Shown here: positions 44,302 through 50,812 of the stretch, piece by piece
Layout: each line of letters begins with the position of its first letter
Numbering within the stretch: position 1 is the first letter of the stretch
NCBI RefSeq assembly: GCF_000262345.1
Contig: NZ_AJTQ01000115.1
Span: forward strand, 1-50,812
Length of the DNA stretch: 50,812 nt
Direction: 5' to 3'
Origin: Streptomyces xiaopingdaonensis
Lineage (GTDB): Bacteria; Actinomycetota; Actinomycetes; Streptomycetales; Streptomycetaceae
Made by a program: the position numbers and the translations under genes
Notes under the pieces: generated by a model
What the model was told of the DNA's origin: nothing
Seen by the model: the letters and a program-made list of their open reading frames with translations, nothing else
Databases searched by the model: none

Positions 44302-45519
44302 TCAGTCGAGACGCAGGCGCCCCGCAAGGTCTGTGACCGGCGAGGTGCGGCGCCGCTCCCGGCCCCGCAATTCACCGACGAGCCGCCGGGCCGTGGCGTG
44401 GTACCGCATCCACTCCGGAGCCGCCTGTTCGGCGGTGAGCAGAGCCCGGACCGCCGATTCGTCTCGCTCAAGGTCCGAAAAGGCGAGCGCCCGGTCGACG
44501 TGGAAGCGTGCTCTCCACGTCGGAGGCAGTTCTCCGAGCCCCGGAACGAGGCGGGCAGCCGCTACGGCCTCCGCGTTCCTCTCCATCTCCACAAGGAAGT
44601 TGACTTTTGCCACGCCCGCGTTGGATGGGCCGAACGGAGTCGCGTAGTCCGTTCTGTCCGCGCCGATGCTCGCTGCGGCACCCGTCGCCAGTCTCAGCAG
44701 CTCCTCGACCCGGTCGTACTGAGCGGCGCCCTGCCTCACGGTAGCGGTAGCCGCTCGCAACAGCAGAATCCCCCACAAGGACAGATCAACAGGGGCCGCG
44801 CGAAAGCCCGGTTCGACTCTGTCCGCATGGGCGAGGGCGACGCGCCGTGCGTCCTCAAGACGGCCCTGCTTGGTGAAGACCCACGCGAGGGTCGAAGCCC
44901 CGATGGTTTTCAGACGCGGCTCGTCAGCGTGGTGCGCGGCGACGGCGGCGCGTTCCATCGCGGTGAACGCGGCGTCCTCTTTCCGCAGTGCGGCGAGTGT
45001 GGTTGCCGCTACTTGATATGCCTCGGCGAGCACCGCGTATGCTGCCCGTCGATCATCGCCCTGGTGGTGGTGTGCCGCTGTGCGCGCGTCACGAATGAGC
45101 TGCGGCAGAACACCACCGATGGTCCCCAACCGCCCTTCTCGCCGGACTCGTTCGATCGAACGCAACGCTGCGCGCAGGCTGTCCGCGGAGGGCGGCTCTT
45201 CAGGGTCGTCGTCCTCGCCGAGGAGATCGGAAACGGGCGAGACGGCCTGTCGCAGCGCGAGCACGGAAGGGGAATCACCGTGCGGTCGCGCTTCGAACGT
45301 CGTGGGGGCTCCCACAAGAGCCGACACGTCGACATCGAGGGCACGAGCAAGCTGGTTCAGCGTGGACATGCGGGCAGTCAGCCGTCGGTTCTGCTCCAGT
45401 TTCCGCACCGTGTCGACCGACACGCCAGCGGTCTCGGCCAGACCTTCCTGCGTCATCTCCCGACGTGCACGGAGCCGGCCGATCCGGTCTCCGATGCTCG
45501 CCGCGTACTCGTCGCTCAC
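44302..45519 (-). CDS. XRE-family regulator with TPR sensor domain
   Basis: A 405-residue protein. The N-terminal helix-turn-helix (about 10-65) reads RIGRLRARREMTQEGLAETAGVSVDTVRKLEQ (in pieces), a canonical XRE fold. The remaining 330 residues are helical TPR-like repeats (AYAVLAEAYQVAATTLAAL, TLAWVFTKQGRLEDARRVAL). This layout fits small-molecule- or peptide-responsive regulators of the Streptomyces type. The GTG at 45519 has GGGGGTGA upstream; a longer start at 45579 lacks conserved sequence. The small CRCERC gene downstream is a likely partner. Confidence 0.85.
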   Translation of the reverse strand: MSDEYAASIGDRIGRLRARREMTQEGLAETAGVSVDTVRKLEQNRRLTARMSTLNQLARALDVDVSALVGAPTTFEARPHGDSPSVLALRQAVSPVSDLLGEDDDPEEPPSADSLRAALRSIERVRREGRLGTIGGVLPQLIRDARTAAHHHQGDDRRAAYAVLAEAYQVAATTLAALRKEDAAFTAMERAAVAAHHADEPRLKTIGASTLAWVFTKQGRLEDARRVALAHADRVEPGFRAAPVDLSLWGILLLRAATATVRQGAAQYDRVEELLRLATGAAASIGADRTDYATPFGPSNAGVAKVNFLVEMERNAEAVAAARLVPGLGELPPTWRARFHVDRALAFSDLERDESAVRALLTAEQAAPEWMRYHATARRLVGELRGRERRRTSPVTDLAGRLRLD

Positions 45520-45646
45520 GGTCACCCCCGCCAGGTGGATGTTCCACCACGCTACGCCCGGTTTCGGGTGACCGGGCAAGGCCGAGCCGCCTCGATGAAG
45601 GAGCCGCCGTCCCGCCGACGCGAACGCGCCGGCGGGACGGGGCGTT

Positions 45647-47515
45647 TCACCCCCCGTCGCCCAGCAGCGTCCGCAGTTCGGTGAGGGCCTGGCCGAGGCG
45701 GTCGGCGAAGGTGTGCATCTGTTCCGCGACCGTCTGCGGGGTGCTCAGGTAGAGGTGGAAGCGGTCGGGGAGGAGTACGTAGGCGACTCCGATGCACTGG
45801 GGGCTCGTCGAGCCGAAGCCGAAGTACTGGATGTGTTCGGAGGGGGCCGAGCTGGTGGAGAGGTAGTCGCTGCGCATCGTCTGCCAGCCGGGGGTGCGGT
45901 AGAGCGAGGGTTGTTCGGTGACGCCGAGTTCCGGGCGGCGTTTGGCGATCAACTCCAGTTCCCAGAGGTGTTGTTCGGGTGCGTCGCCGGACTGGCACTG
46001 CTTGGCGCGGGTGGTGTGCGCCCGTGCGGCCGCGTGGAACGCCTCGCGTCGGCCCGCGTCGTCGACCGTGGGGTCGTCCATGGCCGCCACGAACCGGCGG
46101 ATCTCCGGGGTGATGACGCGCATCGCCTCGGTGCGGCCCCACTGCCACTGCCTCGTCGCGATCGACTCGTAGGTGGCGCCGAGGCGGCCCTTGGCGCGCA
46201 AGTGGGCGAGCTGGAAGGCGAGTTGGACGAAGGCGTCGGGAGAGCAGCCGAGGGACTTCGCGGTGGTGCTGCCGAAGTCCTCGAAGGCGAGGGCGCGGGT
46301 GGTGGCGGCGGCGCCGTACGCCTCGAACGCGGCGGCTGCGTTGCGCGCCTGGGTGGCGAGCTGTTCGTCGAGGGTGAGCGGCAGCGGACGGAGCGGCGGA
46401 GTGCCCTGCTTGCGGGCGCCGGAGGCGTGGGAATGCTCGTCGGCGGGGGTGCCGAGGAGGTCGTCCACGAAGGCGAGGACGGTGGTGCCGTCGAGTTCGC
46501 AGTGCTCGACGTTGATGCCGGCCGTGCCGTCGGCGAAGACGACGAAGGTGAGCGCCTTGTCGAACCAGCGGTTGCCGCGGTCGCCGTGGAGGAGTTCGTC
46601 GCAGGCGTGCTGCGTGCCGGTGGGCGCCGACTCTTCCAGACTGACGCAGAAGAGGGCGGTCTCCAGGTCGTCGAGGGCCTCCGCGTTGCCGGGGGCGCAG
46701 GTGCGCAGGCGCTCCCGTGCCGCGGCCCATTCGGCGCGCGCCATCGTGGTGAGGTGGCCCGCCGGGGTGTCGCCCGGGCCTCCGGCGCCGGGGCGTCCGG
46801 CGCCTGCCTCGAGGGCGGCGTCGAGTCCGGCGCGGAGGTCGTCGAGGGCGTACGGGGTGCCGTCCGGTCCGAGGACGTCGAGGCGGAACAGGCCCCCGCG
46901 GTGGAAGACGACGATGTGCCGTGCCGTCGACGGGCCGGGCCACTCGGGCGTGTACGGCGTGCGGACGGTGTCCTGCTCGGTGCCCGGGATGCGGGTGGTG
47001 GAGAAGAGATGCTTGTGCTGCTCCATGGTCTGCGGCTGTCCGCGCTGCGAGACCGGCGGCAGCCGCTCCTCGTCGACCCGGAGCTTGTAGCCGACGGCGG
47101 AGGCCACGAGCCCGGCTGCGCGGTCCAGTTGGGCCTCGCCGGTCTCCTCGAAGAGGAAGAAGAAGTTGGCGTTGAGCGCGATGCGGTCCCTGCGGCCGAG
47201 GTAGCGGTACGGCCAGAAGGTGTCGAGCCAGCTGTGCACGCCCGGCGTCGCGTCGTACTCCTCCAGCGCGGCCTGAAGGGTGCGGCCCGCGCTGCCGGGG
47301 GCGAGGAAGGCCGCCACCTCGGCCTCGGTCGCGGCGCGTTCGTCTGCGGTGAGGAGCGGGCCGCACCATTCGAGGAACCTGGCGCAGCTCTGCTCCAGGG
47401 GCGGCAGCGGGACCCTGGGGAGGCGGTCCTCGTGCGCGAAGGTCGGGCGCTGTGCGTCCTGGGGTGTGTTCAACTCGTCCTCTTCCGGGGTGGGTCGGTT
47501 CTCCGGTGTGGTCAT
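45647..47515 (-). CDS. Choline/carnitine O-acyltransferase family protein
   Basis: A 622-residue member of the carnitine acyltransferase family, which moves acyl groups between CoA and a hydroxylated quaternary amine. LPRVPLPPLEQSCARFLEW is the conserved entry, NANFFFLFEE and WFDKALTFVVFADG precede the catalytic histidine H338 in NVEHCELDG, and the C-terminal FGFGSTSPQCIGVAY holds the STS motif that binds the acceptor. This family is much more typical of eukaryotes and uncommon in bacteria. Its start ATG overlaps the methyltransferase stop (ATGA). The true acceptor may be carnitine or a product of the two upstream enzymes. Confidence 0.88.
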   Translation of the reverse strand: MTTPENRPTPEEDELNTPQDAQRPTFAHEDRLPRVPLPPLEQSCARFLEWCGPLLTADERAATEAEVAAFLAPGSAGRTLQAALEEYDATPGVHSWLDTFWPYRYLGRRDRIALNANFFFLFEETGEAQLDRAAGLVASAVGYKLRVDEERLPPVSQRGQPQTMEQHKHLFSTTRIPGTEQDTVRTPYTPEWPGPSTARHIVVFHRGGLFRLDVLGPDGTPYALDDLRAGLDAALEAGAGRPGAGGPGDTPAGHLTTMARAEWAAARERLRTCAPGNAEALDDLETALFCVSLEESAPTGTQHACDELLHGDRGNRWFDKALTFVVFADGTAGINVEHCELDGTTVLAFVDDLLGTPADEHSHASGARKQGTPPLRPLPLTLDEQLATQARNAAAAFEAYGAAATTRALAFEDFGSTTAKSLGCSPDAFVQLAFQLAHLRAKGRLGATYESIATRQWQWGRTEAMRVITPEIRRFVAAMDDPTVDDAGRREAFHAAARAHTTRAKQCQSGDAPEQHLWELELIAKRRPELGVTEQPSLYRTPGWQTMRSDYLSTSSAPSEHIQYFGFGSTSPQCIGVAYVLLPDRFHLYLSTPQTVAEQMHTFADRLGQALTELRTLLGDGG

Positions 47516-48315
47516 GCGGCGCGGGAGAGGAAGAGTTCGGCGTAGAGCCAGCCTTCTGCCTCCAGGCCGTCGGGCGAGACGCCGGCCGCCGTCATCGTGT
47601 CGAGCATCTGTTCCTGCTCCCGCGGCGACGCGAAGCGCCGTTGGCGGAAGACGCCGGGGAGGCGGTTGGTGCGGTACCCGAGTTCGTCGAGCGCCTGCTC
47701 GACGGGGGCGAAGGGGAACATCCGCAGGACGAAGTGGGCCATGGGCGGGCGGTGTTCGCCCTGCGCCCGCACGACGCGGGCCAGGGTGCGCTCGGTGACG
47801 TAGCCGAGGCAGCCGGTGGAGATCACGAGGTCGGCGCCGGCCAGGGCGGCCCGCTGCTCCGGCGTCGGATCGTGCGACTCGAGGTCCGCGTGGACGGCGT
47901 CGTGGAGGAAACCGGCGTCCAGGGCGTAGGCGAGCGCCTCGCCCGCGGTGTCGAGGCCGACGAACCGGGTGTGTTCGGCCGGCTGCCGCGCGCGGGCGAA
48001 GTCACGGTCGCGTGCCAGCAGCCGAGGGCGTCCGGAAGGGGTGCCGGGGGCCGCGTACCGGTCGTAGAGCTCGTCCATGGTGGTGTCGAACTGGAGGAGC
48101 GCCGCGTTGACGCCGTAGCCGCATCCGAGGTCGAGCACCTGCGGTACGGAGCCGGGGTGTGCCTCGCGGTGCTCGGTGAGGAGCTTGGCGAAGTACGGCT
48201 TCGCCGACTGCGGTACGCAGTAGTCGAGTGCGCGCAGGACGCGGAAGAACTCGACGGGGTCCGGGCGGTCGTAGATGCGGTCGAGCGAGACCTTGCCTGT
48301 TCGGTCGAAGTGCAC
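47512..48315 (-). CDS. Class I SAM-dependent methyltransferase
   Basis: A 267-residue methyltransferase with motif I VLDLGCGYGVNAALL (near residue 60), an acidic residue after strand 2 at VGLDTAGEAL, and LVISTGCLGYV as motif IV. The substrate is not visible. It lies 34 bases after the oxygenase gene and overlaps the acyltransferase start by four bases, so the three form one operon. N-methylation of an amine would fit the partner enzyme families (inference). Confidence 0.85.
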   Translation of the reverse strand: MHFDRTGKVSLDRIYDRPDPVEFFRVLRALDYCVPQSAKPYFAKLLTEHREAHPGSVPQVLDLGCGYGVNAALLQFDTTMDELYDRYAAPGTPSGRPRLLARDRDFARARQPAEHTRFVGLDTAGEALAYALDAGFLHDAVHADLESHDPTPEQRAALAGADLVISTGCLGYVTERTLARVVRAQGEHRPPMAHFVLRMFPFAPVEQALDELGYRTNRLPGVFRQRRFASPREQEQMLDTMTAAGVSPDGLEAEGWLYAELFLSRAA

Positions 48316-48349
48316 GGGGCTGCGCTCCTGACGGGAGGGCGGAAGGGGA

Positions 48350-49216
48350 TCAGTCCAGCAACTCGTCGCCGCGCACGCGGCGTTCGGCGTCGAGGTGCTC
48401 GGGGAGCGCGCGGCCGAAGAGCTGTCTGGTGCGGGCGACGCTGCCGACGACCCCTGGGCGCTCGCTGTAGGCGAAGATCGCGGAGTGCCTGGGGGTCGTC
48501 CCCGCGACGGGGCTCACCCGGTGGAGCGAGAAGCGCCCCTTGAAGAGCTGGAGATCCCCGGGGCGCAGCGGCAGCCGGTGGACGAGCCGCTCGCCGTTCC
48601 CCTCGACGACGTCCCTGACGTCGTCGAAGTGCTCGTCCTGCGCGGTGCGTATGCCGGGACAGTACTCGAACTCCCCGCCGTCCGGCGCCTCTTGGGTGAG
48701 CATGCTGACCGTGAACTCGTTGGTGTCGAAGTGCCAGGGGTGCTCCATGCCCGGCTCGACGACGTTGAGGACGAGAGCCGAGAGCGGGTCGGCGAGTTCG
48801 TGGAGGCGGGGGAGCTCGAAGCACTCGGCGAGGAAGGTTCGGAAGGTTGCGTCCCCGTAGAGGACGCTGATGAGGGTCTCGGGTGGGATGCGGTCGCGCG
48901 GTACGAACGCGTTGCCGCGGCGGAAGGGGATGCGTCCCGGATGGTCGGCGGGGAGGTCGTCGTCGACGGCGATGTTGTAGACGTTGACCGTCTCCACGTC
49001 GAAGTGCGCCCGGGGCGCGAGCCCCGCGCACTCGGCGCGCAGCTCCTCGTGGAGCTCGGCGCGGACGAAGTCGCGCAGGACGGTGCAGCCGCTCTCGGCG
49101 AGTTCGTGCCTCGCCTGCTCGACGAGGCGGCGGCGGGCGGGGGAGTCCGGCTCGGTGAGCGGGTAGCGCCCCGTGTCGACCACTCGCTGGAGCGTCGCTG
49201 CTTCGGCAGTGCTCAT
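48350..49216 (-). CDS. Fe(II)/2-oxoglutarate-dependent oxygenase
   Basis: A 288-residue oxygenase. The iron ligands are readable: H162 and D164 in HPWHFDTNEF and the distal H232 in FSLHRVS; a basic residue in TPRHSAIFAY should bind 2-oxoglutarate. The layout recalls the BesD/ArpA-like group that acts on free amino acids, but with Asp at the HxD position, so hydroxylation rather than chlorination is expected. GGAAGG lies before the ATG at 49216. It is the first gene of an operon with a methyltransferase and a carnitine-type acyltransferase. The substrate is unknown. Confidence 0.85.
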   Translation of the reverse strand: MSTAEAATLQRVVDTGRYPLTEPDSPARRRLVEQARHELAESGCTVLRDFVRAELHEELRAECAGLAPRAHFDVETVNVYNIAVDDDLPADHPGRIPFRRGNAFVPRDRIPPETLISVLYGDATFRTFLAECFELPRLHELADPLSALVLNVVEPGMEHPWHFDTNEFTVSMLTQEAPDGGEFEYCPGIRTAQDEHFDDVRDVVEGNGERLVHRLPLRPGDLQLFKGRFSLHRVSPVAGTTPRHSAIFAYSERPGVVGSVARTRQLFGRALPEHLDAERRVRGDELLD

Positions 49217-49375
49217 GGCTTCCTTCCGCGGAACGGCGGCTCGGTTTCCTCAACTTCACTGGCGAGTAACGTAGTTGAAGCTCCCACAGTGTTCACCGGT
49301 TGTCTGTGACTTCTCGCACGGCCGGGTGACCTCCACCGCGCGGGTGTGCGTGCGCAGCGGGCGCGCGAAAACCTG

Positions 49376-49406
49376 TTGGCGTCCGGCGTCACGGCTCGAG
49401 TACGGT
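49376..49406 (+). promoter_or_regulatory. Predicted promoter of the glycosyltransferase leader
   Basis: TTGGCG (49376-49381) and TACGGT (49401-49406) are 19 bases apart. The -10 ends 7 bases before the uORF ATG at 49414, so the transcript may begin at that ATG and be leaderless. Confidence 0.5.
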
Positions 49407-49413
49407 CGGCGCC

Positions 49414-49440
49414 ATGGACTTCCTCCCGCTCTACCACTGA
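49414..49440 (+). CDS. Eight-residue leader peptide MDFLPLYH
   Basis: An ATG to TGA frame of eight codons lies 134 bases before the glycosyltransferase. It has no Shine-Dalgarno site but is placed where a leaderless mRNA would start. Its stop codon is inside the left arm of a stem (49436-49443). Short uORFs of this kind control macrolide-resistance genes by ribosome stalling. Confidence 0.4.
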   Translation: MDFLPLYH

Positions 49441-49546
49441 CGGCGACGGGCCTCGCCCGCCCCGCCGACGCACCGAGGACACGGCGCGACCGCCCCGGCC
49501 CTGCCGGCGCGGCGGTCGGCGCTGCCGGTGCGCCCCCACCGTCAGT
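49436..49546 (+). promoter_or_regulatory. Candidate attenuator: long-range stem enclosing an inner stem
   Basis: ACTGACGG (49436-49443) pairs perfectly with CCGTCAGT (49539-49546). Inside, CGACCGCC (49487-49494) pairs perfectly with GGCGGTCG (49511-49518). The outer left arm covers the uORF stop, so a stalled ribosome would open it. The right arm ends about 27 bases before the glycosyltransferase ATG. Confidence 0.45.
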
Positions 49547-49573
49547 AACGAGACACGAAACGAGTGAGCGTCC

Positions 49574-50761
49574 ATGACCGCCCGTACCCCCCGGGGCCCT
49601 GCCCACATCGCGATGGTCGGCGTCCCGGCCGTCAGCCACGTCCTGCCCAGCCTCGAGGTGATCAGGGAGCTGGTCGCCCGCGGCCACCGCGTCACCTACG
49701 CCAACGACCCCGTCGTACGCGACCTGATCGAGGAGACCGGCGCGGAGCTCGTGCCCTTCGCCTCCACCCTCCCTGTCACCGACAACGACTGGCCCGACGA
49801 CGCCATCGGCGCGATGGAGGTCTTCCTCGACGACGCGAGGAACGCCCTCCCGCAACTGCGCCCCTTCTACGAGGAGAACCCCGCCGACGTCTACCTCTAC
49901 GACATCGGTGGGTTCGTCGGCCGCCTCCTCGCCGAGGTGCAGGGCCGACCGCAGGTCCAACTCTCCCCGACCTACGTCGCCTGGGAAGGGTATGCGGCGG
50001 AGGTCGGCGCGTACCTGTGGCAGCTTCCGGGCGCCGACGCCTACCTCGCCAAGTTCGCCGCCTGGCTCGCGGATTCGGGTGCGGCGACCACCGAAACCGA
50101 AGAGTTCATGAGCCTCCCGCCGAGGGTCCTCGCGATGATCCCGCGCGCGATGCAGCCGCACGCCGAGCGCGTCGACGAGCAGCGGGTGAGCTTCGTCGGC
50201 TCGTGCTTCTCCGCCCGTGCGGGGCAGGGGGAGTGGCGGCGGCCCGAGGGTGCGGAGCGGGTGCTGCTGGTCTCGCTCGGCTCCGCGTACACGAGGCAGC
50301 CGGAGTTCTACCGAAGCTGCGTGGCCGCTTTCGGCGGGCTGCCCGGCTGGCACGTGGTGCTCCAGATCGGGAAGTACGTCGAGCCCGAGGAGCTCGGCGA
50401 GGTGCCGGCGAACGTCGAAGTCCGGCAGTGGGTACCGCAGTTGGCGATTCTGGAGGAGGCCGACGCGTTCGTCACGCACGCCGGCATGGGCGGCAGCGCC
50501 GAGGGCCTCTACACCGGCACCCCGATGATCGCGGTGCCGCAGGACGTCGACCAGCCCGTCAACGCCGACCGGCTCGCGGAGTTGGGCGTGGCCCGCAGGA
50601 TCGACACCGAGGAGGCCACACCCGAACGGCTCCGCGCCGCGCTCCTCGCGCTCACGGACGACCCCGAAGTCGCCCGCAGGTGCGAGGAATTGAAGCGCGA
50701 GTCCCGTGCCTCGGGCGGCACGCGGAGGGCCGTGGAACTCATCGAGGAACTGCTCGACTGA
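49574..50761 (+). CDS. Macrolide-type (MGT/OleD-like) glycosyltransferase
   Basis: A 395-residue GT1-family enzyme of GT-B fold. The N-terminal acceptor domain begins HIAMVGVPAVSHVLPSLEVI with the catalytic histidine of the family in SHV; the C-terminal nucleotide-sugar motif reads VPQLAILEEADAFVTHAGMGG, then EGLYTGTPMIAVPQDVDQ. OleD and Mgt enzymes use UDP-glucose to glucosylate and inactivate macrolides, which is the best guess here. Other small aglycones are possible. The ATG at 49574 has a weak GAGTGAG site. It is divergent from the oxygenase operon and could act in self-protection or export of its product (inference). Confidence 0.9.
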   Translation: MTARTPRGPAHIAMVGVPAVSHVLPSLEVIRELVARGHRVTYANDPVVRDLIEETGAELVPFASTLPVTDNDWPDDAIGAMEVFLDDARNALPQLRPFYEENPADVYLYDIGGFVGRLLAEVQGRPQVQLSPTYVAWEGYAAEVGAYLWQLPGADAYLAKFAAWLADSGAATTETEEFMSLPPRVLAMIPRAMQPHAERVDEQRVSFVGSCFSARAGQGEWRRPEGAERVLLVSLGSAYTRQPEFYRSCVAAFGGLPGWHVVLQIGKYVEPEELGEVPANVEVRQWVPQLAILEEADAFVTHAGMGGSAEGLYTGTPMIAVPQDVDQPVNADRLAELGVARRIDTEEATPERLRAALLALTDDPEVARRCEELKRESRASGGTRRAVELIEELLD

Positions 50762-50768
50762 CCCGCAC

Positions 50769-50812
50769 GGGCCCCGGCGCCGCACCAGCGAAGCGGTACG
50801 GCGCCGGGGCCC
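50769..50812 (+). terminator. Strong terminator after the glycosyltransferase
   Basis: GGGCCCCGGCGCCG (50769-50782) and CGGCGCCGGGGCCC (50799-50812) form a perfect 14-base stem that ends at the window edge. Confidence 0.7.

Larger units (their letters stand above)
49217..49573. other. Divergent promoter region of the oxygenase operon and glycosyltransferase
   Basis: It holds the minus-strand oxygenase promoter (candidate -10 TACGTT near 49272) and the plus-strand promoter, uORF and stem structures of the glycosyltransferase leader, given separately. Confidence 0.5.

Noticed and set aside
48350..49216. Halogenase (BesD-like) assignment for the 2OG oxygenase
   Set aside because: The HxD aspartate is present (D164), whereas halogenases of this group replace it with Gly to make room for chloride.

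Overview
The window is very GC-rich, with strong third-position GC bias, frequent GTG and TTG starts, a WhiB/NsdA-era style of TPR and XRE regulators, and a lipB-lipA-small ORF-DUF4191-RDD-glnA block matching the order I know from Streptomyces coelicolor (SCO2193 to SCO2198). I take it as the chromosome of a Streptomyces or a close relative. No rRNA, tRNA, CRISPR array or transposase was found.

Layout. 0.4-2.0 kb: an XRE regulator divergent from an accessory methionine aminopeptidase, then a VOC-fold protein. 2.4-5.3 kb: a TetR regulator and a membrane protein with a sigma-factor-like N-terminus. 5.5-10.3 kb: a Gfo/Idh/MocA oxidoreductase, an orphan LuxR-type response regulator and a Tat-exported GH89 alpha-N-acetylglucosaminidase, followed by a decayed second copy of that gene's 3' end. 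10.6-18.0 kb: the conserved core, with an NsdA-like TPR regulator, lipoate synthesis (lipB, lipA), a small conserved ORF, a DUF4191 membrane protein, an RDD protein and glnA behind a four-half-site GlnR operator. 18.1-24.2 kb: an accessory stretch with an arsenic locus (frameshifted arsM, arsR1, acr3, arsR2), a gene-poor interval with an orphan terminator, an ArsR-SRPBCC fusion with a 7-2-7 palindrome, and a frameshifted DUF1801 gene. 24.2-28.5 kb: a translationally coupled TPR/polyprenyl synthase pair, an unrecorded 47-residue Cys/His protein and the long form of GAPDH. 28.6-31.0 kb: a GNAT, a DEAD-box helicase and a cold-shock protein. 31.3-38.6 kb: a six-gene operon for a peptide ABC importer ending in a cytosolic gamma-glutamyltransferase. 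38.8-43.7 kb: a copper ATPase behind a CsoR-type promoter and a coupled leader ORF, divergent from monomeric NADP-isocitrate dehydrogenase. 43.8-45.5 kb: a small CRCERC protein and an XRE-TPR regulator. 45.6-50.8 kb: a three-gene operon (Fe(II)/2OG oxygenase, SAM methyltransferase, choline/carnitine acyltransferase) divergent from a macrolide-type glycosyltransferase with an attenuator-like leader.

The most promising observations are: (1) the oxygenase-methyltransferase-carnitine acyltransferase operon, which could make an acylated betaine; (2) the eight-codon, apparently leaderless uORF before the macrolide glycosyltransferase, whose stop codon lies in one arm of a long-range stem; (3) the copA promoter, whose 17-bp spacer holds a perfect CsoR-like palindrome and which is followed by a 27-codon ORF ending ATGA on the copA start; (4) the peptide importer fused in one operon to a cytosolic GGT. 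All functional assignments are from motif reading; none was checked by database search.
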